Below are positions 21,401 to 30,252 of a DNA stretch of 64,000 nucleotides, piece after piece. The stretch's first letter is position 1; each line of letters opens with the position of its first letter. The position numbers and the translations under genes are program-made. The notes beneath the pieces are model-generated. The model was not told where the DNA came from and did not search any database. It saw nothing but the letters and a program-made list of their open reading frames with translations. The stretch lies in assembly GCF_000328475.2 (NCBI RefSeq), contig NC_026499.1, forward strand, positions 1-64,000, in the 5' to 3' direction. The stretch is from Mycosarcoma maydis. Its lineage: Eukaryota > Basidiomycota > Ustilaginomycetes > Ustilaginales.

Positions 21401-22123
21401 GATCATAAAAGTCTCGCCAAGCGAGTAGCGAGCGTAAGGAAAGAGCGGGCCATAGGAAACCATTACATCGAGGACGATGAGCAGAAAAATGGTGCCAATC
21501 TTGAGCTTAGGCAACTTGACTTGGAGAACAGCAACACAGTAGACGCCGATCATGAGGAAAATGCCAAAGACAGCGGTGCAGCGCACGTCGAGGAAATCTC
21601 CTTGGAATACGGCTGCGATGGCATATGCCTCTGGATTGGTGGCGGAAGCAGCTGAGGACTTGACTCGTTGGATTTCGGATGCCAACAGCGGCTGGCTTCG
21701 AGCACGAGTTGCAGCAGCCATGGCAGCACAGCCCCAAGCCCAGCCTGTAAGGGCGCCAATGGTGACGATGCCGAAAGCGAGAACAAAGATGAAAAAGGGC
21801 ATTGAAGGCGGGATCATAAGCGTGAGCATGCAGCAAAAGAAAGCGGCTTGGCCGAGGACGCGGAGGGAGGAGTTGGGGATCATGAGGACGAAATTGGCCC
21901 ACGTAGCGACCCAGCACCTTGCCAAGATTCTAAGGGAGCGCGAAGAGGTGATATTGTCCATGATCCAGCCTGGCAGCTTGGAGGAGTTGTTAGCGTCTGT
22001 GGCTAGTGGGTCTGTCTTGCCAGTCGAAGAGGGGGCAGCGTTTGCTCGAGCATCTTGGTCGGACGACTGGATCTTGGTAGCAGTCTGAGACGGCGCGACG
22101 GGATCGTTTGCCGGTGTCGACAT
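18422..22123 (-). CDS. FUSC/BRE4-like multi-pass membrane protein
   Basis: The protein has 1233 residues with two clusters of membrane segments. The first (about 60-290) has the look of the fungal ER transporter-like six-TM domain; it includes the long hydrophobic stretch from AAFFCCMLTLMIPP to GALTGWAWGCAAMAA. A large hydrophilic middle (about 290-740) contains acidic and Ser-rich runs (SDSDEENEPTRSSPSRSS). The second cluster (about 750-925) resembles the FUSC/aromatic acid exporter fold (YKHRGIWALIMAQTS, FALRIVSTLIGLLYGTVLW, RVWAPKMLMLPAIMLS). A soluble C-terminal domain follows. This two-half layout is that of BRE4 (brefeldin A sensitivity) and related fungal proteins, suggested to be transporters at ER or plasma membrane; the substrate is unknown. 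The ATG at 22123 is preceded about 45-50 bases upstream by a TATATAAG box on the same strand (22168-22177). Confidence 0.88.
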   Translation of the reverse strand: MSTPANDPVAPSQTATKIQSSDQDARANAAPSSTGKTDPLATDANNSSKLPGWIMDNITSSRSLRILARCWVATWANFVLMIPNSSLRVLGQAAFFCCMLTLMIPPSMPFFIFVLAFGIVTIGALTGWAWGCAAMAAATRARSQPLLASEIQRVKSSAASATNPEAYAIAAVFQGDFLDVRCTAVFGIFLMIGVYCVAVLQVKLPKLKIGTIFLLIVLDVMVSYGPLFPYARYSLGETFMIPIGCSLAVCLATQILVFPETLAYMWQLRFVALLQTTRDLGRLHYSALTDVSQLHDSHHTDLTQASSDLLEENLKAEDQAVQIATNLLAKIKTNRITLAEHVAEINGMSIFLGMEVYRSYLSARDMKLIFRKSRSVNLQFTLLNAFWRLVTHEAGLADRHTFDEGWDPSKTEAGYLVDGEHGAEALPSKERLQPIRLHETSTIHRVRQTVFASEAKQQVSMSRMLRILHHAVAPSLAAADDSIEAVQAYFEANLSWKQKRPIDQVLYQLHQTKTALDDARQSLLDERRLELLKPYADHFRALHPDLDLEQHFLQTKESIRAFRAGARPLHICLVYVSNVLDALDCVSELHGELLSIADRAGTKKRFWAPKHLGRLFGLLTSDKRGSTDGLDRLGQGDAEFEREEDLDKDFREDRAQTASSTDDAASRANLEGHMEGESDSDEENEPTRSSPSRSSPPIDEEKASTSATDSAKKGSGRKKRTYKQRYYARDPDALPPTSFGHRIGRGVAATYYFVTGTTGIYALRMCIASFAVWITFVVPQSAGFAYKHRGIWALIMAQTSAALSGGELILTFALRIVSTLIGLLYGTVLWYISTGKGNGNPYGLAATCAVGFIPLVFLRVWAPKMLMLPAIMLSVSVVLIVGYSWVDTHLQVTASSGIGIDVAWRRTVLVMVGLTVAFLVMVFPRPVSSRLLLRKSMAKVTRQLNDLFIDVMETWIARNRLQMQQDERAGFENQIEAGDEKKQSRSDAVAKLWQEREPVLRARFMAISARVAMYPMQIRMAAMDFHIRGRWPVERYVEIATVHATIVESLGSIISSIRAFDGMPTVSEGATPPKSVPSEPNKSEMDWQQLMRLTTLLDPQYLSEICTMFDLLSKALRNGERLNHASLSLLENYFVYTQRSRNLDAFLRKKDAEKGGQTAIEGQDVVSWAVLRDPMYLRFTTARMAAITLAAELDKFKAIVQDLVGESSLRGFDMLKEEHDERMLRAAMHRYAE

Positions 22124-22167
22124 GTTGGCCAGGTAGCATGGGTTGCAGAACTGCGATGCTTGATGTT

Positions 22168-22177
22168 GCGAGACTTA
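22168..22177 (-). promoter_or_regulatory. TATA box of the FUSC-like gene
   Basis: The minus strand reads GCTATATAAGTC here, about 45 bases before the ATG at 22123. The short distance implies a short leader. Confidence 0.5.
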
Positions 22178-22916
22178 TATAGCAATGTCGCCAACGACGA
22201 AGCTCGCAATGTGAGGCAAGCGGATGTTCCTCGAGTGCGTTCGATCGACGGTGTGTTTAATAGAATGCCAGCTTGAGTGGAGACTTTATGGAAAAGGCGT
22301 GGTGAATCGTGAATACGACAAGGTCAAAGCAGCAAACACGAAAGTCTGGTTTGGTGTGTTGTTCAGCCTCACGAATCATGAATCACGAATGACAGAGTCG
22401 CATCCACAGAATCGTGAGTAGGCGAGGGCGCAAGGCTCTGTTCAAGATGATAATAAACTTAGACGTGCATCTCTTGACGAGGCCCGAACGATTAACGTTA
22501 ACGTTAGTTAGTCTATCGGCGTGGTCACAACAACGACCAGGTGTATTCAGTAACAAAGTGCCTCTGCTGCAACGCGCATTCACGATTCACGGCATGCAGT
22601 TACGCCCATTGTTTCCATGCTCTATTCGTGATTGTTTTCCGGCATCACGATCCAGACGCGTCTCGAGTCTACTTGTACGCTGCGTTCCTCTTATGTGTCA
22701 GCTAGCTCTACGCATTCGTGATTGAATCGTGAATGAAGCAACATCATGTTTATAACTAACTTAAATCAACTTTTCGTGACTTGATATCTTGATTCAGGCG
22801 TGGGAACACACACCGCATCACGATTCTTGATTCGTGATTGTTGCAACGGATCTCGGACAAGACGAGCTTTCCCGCACTCTCTTTGTGGAGGAGGGTTGTG
22901 GGAGTAAAGATGAACC

Positions 22917-22933
22917 AATCACGAATCGTGAAT
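22917..22933 (-). repeat. Dispersed 17-bp quasi-palindrome, exact copy
   Basis: This reads AATCACGAATCGTGAAT, the reverse complement of ATTCACGATTCGTGATT. It is an inverted repeat of TCACGA around one central base. Confidence 0.8.
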
Positions 22934-23010
22934 GGGCTAACGGCTCCCGACGCCCTTGTTGATCTGATCACGTGCCATCTGTAGTCCTCAACCCTGATCG
23001 ACTCTGGAAC

Positions 23011-23034
23011 ATTCACGATTCACGATTCGTGATT
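23011..23034 (+). repeat. Dispersed quasi-palindrome, exact copy plus one extra half
   Basis: ATTCACG is followed by the full 17-mer ATTCACGATTCGTGATT at 23018-23034. It is the copy closest to a start codon (TRAX, 23076). Confidence 0.8.
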
Positions 23035-23075
23035 GCCAGCCGACTGTGAACGAGCTCACGGCACTCGACCGGTCA

Positions 23076-24207
23076 ATGTCGCAACAGCGAAAGGAAAGGT
23101 CGGCTTCGCCATCGACATCTTCCAAAGTGTTCCCCAACAAGCGCAATCGTTGCGACAATCGGAGCACTCCGACCGACTCTGAAGGAGCGTCGTGCTCAGC
23201 AGCTTTGTTGAAAACACAAGTGCTTGAAGCTTTTGGCTCGTTCCGAGATGAGATCGACGCTCACAACGACTGTCGCGAGCGGCTCATCAAGTCGTCTCGC
23301 GATGTGACGGCTATGTCCAAAAAGGTCATCTTCCTCTTACATCGATTTGATATCAGTGACTTTGCATCGAGCGAGACATCTAGCAAGACGAAGCAGCTCT
23401 TTTCTGAAGCCGAGACCAAGTTGCAAGAGATCATCTCGCTTTTACGCCAAGCTGCTTTGTCAGAAGGTCTTGGCCCGCTGGAGGTATCATCAGCAAAACC
23501 CGACGTATCGACAAGGCGACTTCGAGCTCAGCGATACGAGCGCAACATCGGTGCAGGTCTCGAAGAATTCATCGAGGCCATCTCCTTCTATCACTACTTG
23601 CGTACTCAACGGCTCATTACGCTGCGTCAGATTCAGGATCGATTCCTGGTCGAGTCCATTCCAGAATCGCACTTCTATCTCGAACATGAGCCACGTACAT
23701 CAACCTCTCCTGCCCGCCCAATAGCTGCAGCGACGTCGCAAGACAGTTTTGCCATGCACATTCCTGCACATCGATACCTTCTCGGACTCTCCGATCTCAC
23801 AGGCGAGCTTATGCGCTTCGCCACCAACGCCGTCGGCCAAGGCGACACAGGCATTGTAGTCAAACAAGTGCTCGCCCTGACTCGGCAGCTCCGAAACGCC
23901 CTCGATCCTTTTGTACCGCTCTTGCGTGATCTCGGCAAAAAGCAGACCGTCACCAATCAGAGTCTCCAAAAGATCGAAGACAGTAAGTTGAGCATGCTCC
24001 ACCAGTCTGACCACCTCGCCAAAATCACCTCTAACCAATTCTCTTGCATCGTTCCTCAACCGCGCCTCAAAACCAGTCCTGTACGCAATCACCGTCCGCT
24101 CAGCAGAATTCGGCTCGGACCCACAAGCCCTTCGTGAAATGGTGCGCAGGACTCTTGCCTCCTCGTCAGCATCCAACGCTCGCAACGCTCGTGATGGCGA
24201 AGAGTGA
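23076..24207 (+). CDS. Translin-associated factor X (TRAX), two exons
   Basis: Exons are 23076-23982 and 24077-24207, giving 345 residues. The protein shows the translin-fold pattern: EIDAHNDCRERLIKSSRDVT, then RRLRAQRYERNIGAGLEEFIEA, LLGLSDLTGELMRFATNAV and the closing ALDPFVPLLRDL...QKIED. The intron (23983-24076, 94 bases) has donor GTAAGT, a CTAAC branch site about 45-50 bases before its end, and acceptor CCAG. Splicing gives KIED-ILYAITVRSAEF, which restores the typical TRAX C-terminus; reading through the intron gives an unrelated tail ending at 24137. The ATG at 23076 is the first in frame. TRAX pairs with translin in an octameric RNA-binding complex (C3PO in animals and Neurospora) that processes small RNAs and tRNA fragments. 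No translin gene is in the window. Confidence 0.9.
23983..24076 (+). other. TRAX intron
   Basis: Donor GTAAGT at 23983, branch-like CTAAC at about 24031, acceptor AG at 24075-24076. Removing 94 bases keeps phase and yields the conserved C-terminal helix. Confidence 0.85.
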
Positions 24208-24455
24208 GCTTCGTCACAAGCACATGACAAACAGCAAAGCGCACAAAAACCAAGCCAGTAAAGAATGGTATTACAGGATGCGATTAGGTGACACTGAATA
24301 AAGACGACCCGGGAAAGGAATGTGAGATGCAAAGAGAAAGACGAGATAGTAATCACGAATAGGTGTTCCGAGAGCGGCAAAAGGGAGAGGGTAGTACTTT
24401 GCAGTTGCCAGGTAGGCCTACGAGAGTAGAGTCGGCTTCAACCCTCCAAGTTCAG

Positions 24456-27317
24456 CTACGGCGGATCGAGCGGCATCTGAGCACGCGCCGCCAGCTTGGC
24501 GTATTCTTTCTGAATCACCGATCCGAGCTCAGGCTCGGCCTCGTCCTCTTCATCGTTGATTGCAGACCTCAGACGCGTCAGAGAGCCCGGGCGTGACGAC
24601 GAGGCAAGCACACTAAACCCAAATGGTTTCACGCCCTCCCCAACTGCTGTCGACGGGCGATTCGCGCTGCTGCCGCCATCACCGGTGACTAGGCGGCCTC
24701 TCGCGCCTGCAGAAGTTGAAGCGCGTGTCTGAGAGCCAACTTTGTCGCGCGATGACACGCCAGGACGAACGTGGGCCGATGTCGATGCACGACGGCCTCG
24801 ATGATCGCCGTGGAAGCCAAGGACATTGCCCGATAGGCTGTCTTGGTCATCAATCGAGTCGGAGCTCTCGGTAGAACATGCTGTGTTGCCTCGAGACGTG
24901 CGTGGACGCGCTTCGTCTGTAGCCCCAGCTTTTGCAACCGATACTCTCGGCTCAATCCGATCAAGTCTGATCCGGTCGCGAGAGTCTTGCTCCACAGTGT
25001 CGCGAAAAGCGAGTAGCGCGTTGTCATCAACCGCAGATATCTTGTCGGTTGCTAGAGTCACGCTTGGACAAGTTCTTAGCCCCACATCCGACGAGGCAGC
25101 CTCGCTGACAGCATCCCGCGGCAAGAGCGTCCTGTGCGAGGACACTGACTCTGACGCAGATAGCGAAGGTGATGGTAAATCAGGCGCTGTTCGAGGACGC
25201 GGGTTGCGATGAGCACTGTTTGTGAGCGGATCGTCACGTAAGAAGCCAAAGTAGGCGGTCTCTGCAGGACCGCTGCTACCTCCGATTGCGCCACGTTGAA
25301 GCGGATCAGTTTCCGCTGCAAGAACGGACTGACAGCTTCCTGAGCATCCGAAAGCAGACCCTGGAGAGACAGGAGATGCTGTTGCGGGACGCTTGAGTTG
25401 CTTGTGCAGATGCACCTGCCTTGGCCCGAAACGTGCGGCGGCTTTGACACTGTCAACGTCATACACCTCTTTGCTATTGAGCCGGACTCCGGCAGACAAC
25501 GGCGGTGAGGTGACAAAGGTGCGGCGTTTCTCCTCCATAAAAAATTCATGCTGGTCATCCGAATCTTGATCGTGGTCGCGAGTTGCAAGGCCAATCTGTG
25601 CGCATGCTGCGGTAACGACCGGGCTGCTGGGCGAACCGAGGAAACTGCAGACCGGGGGAGACTGCGAGACAGCTGTGTCCAATCGAGTCTTCATATTCGG
25701 CACCAATGGGCGGCTGCCCCGTCGAGGCGGGAGCACATCACCGGCAGAATTCGGTCGCCTCGCCGAAGAGGAGGACGGGACTTCAGCTTCGCTCGTGTGC
25801 GGTCGAGACGATGACGCTGAGCCCAAACGACGCGAGTAGGCAGGAGCGGGCGCGCCCTGAGACGCTGAAGAGTCTCTGCGCAAAGGTCCGACGTTAATAT
25901 TGCTTGGCACTACGAGATTGTTGCGAGCGATGATCATGGTGCTTGGCACGTTGCTGAGAATGTCCGGTGAAGCGTCGATAGAGGCATGGGCTGCCTCGAC
26001 GTCACGAATCTGATGTGTGGCGACCAAGCACGTCGGTGTTCTTGGTACAGACTGCAAAGATGGGTCCGATAAGGTGCGGGCTTTGTTTTGAGGCCGGAAC
26101 TCACCCTCAACGTAGAATGCCAGCGAATCGTGTTTGTCCTTGTTGCGGCTCGTGCGCGTTGGGTTGGAGGCGGCGGCTTCTGTGCGGCCACCATCGGCAG
26201 AATCGTTGATGGGGCTGTAGACGGAATGAATGTCGTTGGCGCTAAGGGCAGAATCGCGATGCTCCTCAGCCCATGCGAGAAAGTAAGACGGAGGTCGATT
26301 AACATTGTGAGGCGCAAGTTCGCGGGTCTGTCGCCAAGCGCGTCGAAAGATACGACCTGCCATGGAGCTTGCGACGGCGTTGCTGGCGACCAAATTCATC
26401 AGTCGATAAGCATACGTGTCAGTCAAGACGTAGACGAGAAGCGCCGAGATAAGAAAGAGGAACTGAATGGCAAAGAATGCGGTGGTCTTCTGGACAAGCA
26501 TGGTCTTGACATCTTCCGCATCCAGGTTGTGTCGACTTGAAGGGAACAGACTGCACAAGAGACCGCGCCAGCCAGCCTTGTTGAGTTTGCAGACGGTGAG
26601 GACAAGGCAGACGAGATCAAAGATGAGGAGCGAGCCAAACACGCCGACGACGTAGAAGCCGTTGAAATGCCAGGAGCAAAAATTGGAAGTGGGCAGCTGG
26701 GATCCGTAACTCATGACTGGAAGGAGTATGCCAAAGGCGACGACGAGCAACCAGGTTGATACGACCAAGGAGACCACCTTTTGCTTCATGTGCCAGATGG
26801 AACATGTGCGTAGGCAGAAAACGAGCATGGTGGCGCTAATTCCGGTGCTGAAGAGCGCGGTGCTGCCCTTCATCCAAGCATCACAGTGATTTGTCATGAT
26901 AACGCTGTTGGTGACGGCAGTGACGAGCCAAGAGAGACTGACGTAGCGCGAGAGGAGGTAGGCTATCGAGTAGATGCTAGAGAAGCTGCTGGACCACGTC
27001 GTCTCCTTGATGACGCGAATGTCAAACGAGATGGTGGAGACAATATCCCAACCGAGGGCTCCCATCCACATGGAAGAGTAGATGAGGCCGATGATGGCAG
27101 CATGGGCGGTTTCAGAATTGACATGGAGGAAGATGTTGTCGCTGGTGGGATTGACCACAAATATCTGTGGGACGGCGAGGTTGATGGAAGTGTTGGCAGA
27201 GAGATTGGCATAAGGGTGAGGTGGGAGTGGAGATGACGGGCTGGACGTGAGCAGGCTGTTTGGGTACATTGCTCCGCGTTGGTAGACGAGCGATGCTGGA
27301 CTGAGATGATTCGGCAT
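24456..27317 (-). CDS. Seven-transmembrane protein, DUF6533-like, long cytoplasmic tail
   Basis: The protein has 953 residues. The N-terminal third (about 70-370) has seven hydrophobic segments, beginning with AAIIGLIYSSMWMGALGW and including LLSRYVSLSWLVTAV, VVSLVVSTWLLVVAFGILLP and FFAIQFLFLISALLVYVL. The DIVSTISFDIRVIKETTW region followed by a YLLSRY-type third helix resembles the basidiomycete 7TM family annotated as DUF6533; that family match is from memory of its pattern. The remaining about 580 residues form a disordered, Ser/Arg/Pro-rich tail, presumably cytoplasmic, with many potential phosphorylation sites. It has a GPCR-like layout but is not recognisable as the STE3 pheromone receptor. 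Ligand and partner are unknown. It converges on TRAX with 248 bases between the stops. Confidence 0.75.
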   Translation of the reverse strand: MPNHLSPASLVYQRGAMYPNSLLTSSPSSPLPPHPYANLSANTSINLAVPQIFVVNPTSDNIFLHVNSETAHAAIIGLIYSSMWMGALGWDIVSTISFDIRVIKETTWSSSFSSIYSIAYLLSRYVSLSWLVTAVTNSVIMTNHCDAWMKGSTALFSTGISATMLVFCLRTCSIWHMKQKVVSLVVSTWLLVVAFGILLPVMSYGSQLPTSNFCSWHFNGFYVVGVFGSLLIFDLVCLVLTVCKLNKAGWRGLLCSLFPSSRHNLDAEDVKTMLVQKTTAFFAIQFLFLISALLVYVLTDTYAYRLMNLVASNAVASSMAGRIFRRAWRQTRELAPHNVNRPPSYFLAWAEEHRDSALSANDIHSVYSPINDSADGGRTEAAASNPTRTSRNKDKHDSLAFYVEGEFRPQNKARTLSDPSLQSVPRTPTCLVATHQIRDVEAAHASIDASPDILSNVPSTMIIARNNLVVPSNINVGPLRRDSSASQGAPAPAYSRRLGSASSSRPHTSEAEVPSSSSARRPNSAGDVLPPRRGSRPLVPNMKTRLDTAVSQSPPVCSFLGSPSSPVVTAACAQIGLATRDHDQDSDDQHEFFMEEKRRTFVTSPPLSAGVRLNSKEVYDVDSVKAAARFGPRQVHLHKQLKRPATASPVSPGSAFGCSGSCQSVLAAETDPLQRGAIGGSSGPAETAYFGFLRDDPLTNSAHRNPRPRTAPDLPSPSLSASESVSSHRTLLPRDAVSEAASSDVGLRTCPSVTLATDKISAVDDNALLAFRDTVEQDSRDRIRLDRIEPRVSVAKAGATDEARPRTSRGNTACSTESSDSIDDQDSLSGNVLGFHGDHRGRRASTSAHVRPGVSSRDKVGSQTRASTSAGARGRLVTGDGGSSANRPSTAVGEGVKPFGFSVLASSSRPGSLTRLRSAINDEEDEAEPELGSVIQKEYAKLAARAQMPLDPP

Positions 27318-29262
27318 GGTCGAGGCTGCTGCTCGTCGGCACCGTGACTAGCCAACAAGCCAGCCGATGGTGCCGCTGTGCCTACGAGATGGTACCAGAG
27401 ACGGCGATGGGAAGGAGGGCACAACAACTGTCTCGAATCGGTCGACTGCCGAGCCACATGTGTGGAGAGAGCGACTACGGCGACGAGCACCGCCTTGAAA
27501 GAAGGATTGGCAGGATATGCCGGTGGTAAAGGTGGTGTTGGTGAAAGATGCGACTCGCCGGCTTACGCTGTACCTAAGTGACGGGCGGTCGAATGAAATC
27601 AAGGCGCGTGATACGTGACTGCTTGCGAATGAAAATGCAGACGTGTTGGTCAGTGGACGGACTGAGTAGCTTCTGGAGAGCCGACGCAGTGCGTGCTCAG
27701 CAATGCGTGCTCAATCGAGATCGAAACCGAAATGAAGGCTATGAGGCAGCGTGGGTAAGCCAGCGTCGGATGCAAACCGATGGTGTGCGGTATGTGATGC
27801 GGTATGTGACGGAAGTGGCAAACGACAATCCCGGATGCGACGGTGAAAAGTGGCACAGAGAGTCAAGGTCGACGACGTGCTCAGACAACGGTCGAGCTCG
27901 CCATGTTACACGGTGAAGCCTGATCCTATCTTGGGCCAAGCCAGTGCTAAAAAGAGCGAGCGGATGCAGACTAGGTAGCGAAGCACGCAGCTGATCTCTG
28001 CTTTCTTGGCAGCGCAGCGTGAGCACGTACGGAATCGGTCGGTGTGGGCAGCAGCCAAAGGCAGGTAGAAGGTTCCCCTCAGCTACAGGTCTCACACAAA
28101 ACAGCTGCATCTGTTTTGCGGCTGTATTGTGTGCGAGTGGGCTCGATGCGAAATTCCGAAACATGACAGCTCCGCGTAGCAAATCGGAGCAGCGGGCGGA
28201 GCAATCATCTCGGCAGAGGCGGTAATGACAACGGCAACCGCCGCGGATCATCCGAGCAGAGATGGAAAGCAACGCTCCTTGCGGAATCTCAACGCCTTGG
28301 CGAGCTGAGCAAGCCAAGCCACAAAACGCAAACGTACAGGTAAGTAATCAGTGGCTGTACTGTGAGTGCGAGTCACCACTCCTTCGGAAGCGTTTAGCCG
28401 CATTTCCCCTTTTTTTCCCACTCAGTGCGCCCTCGCATACGCACTAAAATTTAATCGAGACGCAGACAATGTGAATGGCTGCAACACACATTCGTGATTC
28501 GTGATTCTCCTGTGACTGTGGCCAATCGTGACCCATGCGATGATGCTCAGACGGCTTGGCATGAATCACGAGTGCGTAGCGCTATATTGGTCGGCGGACA
28601 AGCCTCCAGTTCCGATCAAGCCCTGGCCCCCTTCAAAACGAATCGTTCCAATACAACGCCATGGGCTGGCAGCGGGATACCGAGGCTAGATTCGTGGCTC
28701 TACGCTGTAGAAGGAATTGAGATGCAGTTCACGAGTAGTATAAAGTTGAAGCGGAGCCTCAATCCTGGCTACTGTCTTCTTTGAATTGGATTCAAGGATC
28801 TGTCGTATCTGTCATATCGCACATCGCCTTCCGATCATTCCGACTTTTCGGCGGTCATCCGCCTATTCCCACCATTTCCGGCGGTCACTGCTCAGCTGCA
28901 TTCATGATTCGTGATTTTCGATAAGTTACAGTACCTTTCTGTTGGTAGAGCTCCTGCGTCTTCACTCTGGTGTCTGCGGATTCACAGAAGTGCAACAAAT
29001 ACAGGAGATGCCTAGTGTGATTTCACGCGTGATCATCGATGCTGCTTGGTCATGGTTTACCTCAGCCAGTCTGTCAGTTGCATGCTGCCACGCCTAAATC
29101 TCCGTTTTTCAGTCCCAACGGAAACAAAACACGTGAAACAGATCTGATCTTCGTTTACCCATGCGTGATGCTAGGTTAAGCTCAAGACTGGCAAAAATCA
29201 CAAATGTTAACCCTGACCACTCTCTGACTCTAAAACAAACTCTGACTCTTCGCTCGTCGTGG

Positions 29263-29345
29263 ATTCACGATTCACGATTCACGATTCACGATTCACGATT
29301 CACGATTCACGATTCACGATTCACGATTCACGATTCACGATTCAC
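29263..29345 (+). repeat. (ATTCACG)n heptamer array
   Basis: The unit ATTCACG is repeated about 11.7 times without interruption, followed by degenerate units to about 29365. The unit is one half of the dispersed quasi-palindrome, so the array probably arose by expansion of that motif. It lies about 0.9 kb upstream of the acyl-CoA ligase. Confidence 0.9.
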
Positions 29346-30183
29346 AATCACGAATTCACAATTCGTGGGTATGCTAGCTGGACGATGGAAGCATTCGGCG
29401 CAATCACTTGCATCGCGCTCTAACTGCTCAATATCTGCACAATCACGAATGGTGGAGGAGGGGCGGTGGCACCAGCATTCATCACCATGTTTTGACGATA
29501 GATACGTAAAGATTACTGTCTGGTTGCGTGGAATAATAGCCACGTGAATAGATCTGCTCCCCGATCTACCGATCTGATTCGATGCACTTTCCGCGTTTAT
29601 GTCCTTTATACTCCTAAGCACTCTTGGCTGGTGTTGCTCGGAAATACACCTTGGAGATGCGAATTTAAGCTGCGTCTTTTACAAGCTGGTCACATGCCTC
29701 TGCCGTGTGCGGTTTAGGTCGGTGTTAGGCCATGTGTCCACTGTCAACCCCGCAATCACGAATCGCTTGATGATTCAGGTCTTCATCGTCTCCGTTGACG
29801 ATTGCAGAGCACGGCTGGTAACACCCTTGTTGGCTCTTTCGGATAGCCTTCGGCATTCGTCCTTGCAAGTGGGGTCGGCTTTAGTATAGCCGGTTCGAAT
29901 TAGTGGGTTCTGGTCATACCTACCTTGCAGCTCTCGCAAACCTTGATCTTTGTCTTCACACTCGACCCCGACCTCGACGCAGACATTCATTTGTGTCTAT
30001 CAAGTGCCTATCTAGCTGCTAAGCGCAACTCGTTAGCTTGCTGGTACGAGGCAAATCACACATCTTCTTGTAAGATCGTCCGTCGATAAGCTTGGTTGAT
30101 TGCGCTCGAGCTGGCTGTCAACCGAACCTCGAGCCAAGGCTCTGTGAACTCTCGAGCATCAAGAAGTCTGTTGCCTATTTAGC

Positions 30184-30192
30184 ATTATAAAC
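30184..30192 (+). promoter_or_regulatory. TATA-like box of the acyl-CoA ligase gene
   Basis: TTATAAACC occurs about 65-70 bases before the ATG at 30253, in an otherwise ordinary-composition promoter. Confidence 0.45.
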
Positions 30193-30252
30193 CGTCCAAA
30201 GGCAGGCATCAATAACCCTTTTTCGCGCACCAACTAGTCCAACATCCATACC

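Larger units (their letters stand above)
22124..23075. promoter_or_regulatory. Divergent promoter region, FUSC-like gene and TRAX
   Basis: About 950 bases lie between two divergent starts. The stretch is packed with the dispersed ATTCACGATT/TCGTGAT motif: near 22300, 22375, 22580, 22625, 22715, 22820, and two exact 17-bp palindromes at 22917-22933 and 23018-23034. The last ends about 42 bases before the TRAX ATG. A short AACGTTAACGTTA repeat occurs near 22493. Confidence 0.5.
27318..30252. promoter_or_regulatory. Divergent spacer, 7TM protein and acyl-CoA ligase
   Basis: Nearly 3 kb lie between divergent starts. Its middle carries the dispersed ATTCACGATT motif (near 28491, 28510, 28905) and the heptamer array at 29263-29345. 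A TATA-like TTATAAACC at 30184-30192 sits about 65-70 bases before the ligase ATG. Apparent reading frames here are short, lack coding character and are not called. No tRNA or mobile element was recognised. Confidence 0.4.

Noticed and set aside
24456..27317. 7TM protein as a STE3-type pheromone receptor
   Set aside because: The helices and loops do not match STE3, the tail is far too long, and there is no pheromone precursor gene nearby.
29263..29345. CRISPR-like array
   Set aside because: The repeats are 7 bases with no spacers, in a eukaryotic spacer; it is a simple tandem repeat.
29872..29905. tRNA-like GGTTCGAATTAG with TAGTATAG nearby
   Set aside because: The A- and B-box-like pieces are in the wrong order and no cloverleaf can be drawn.
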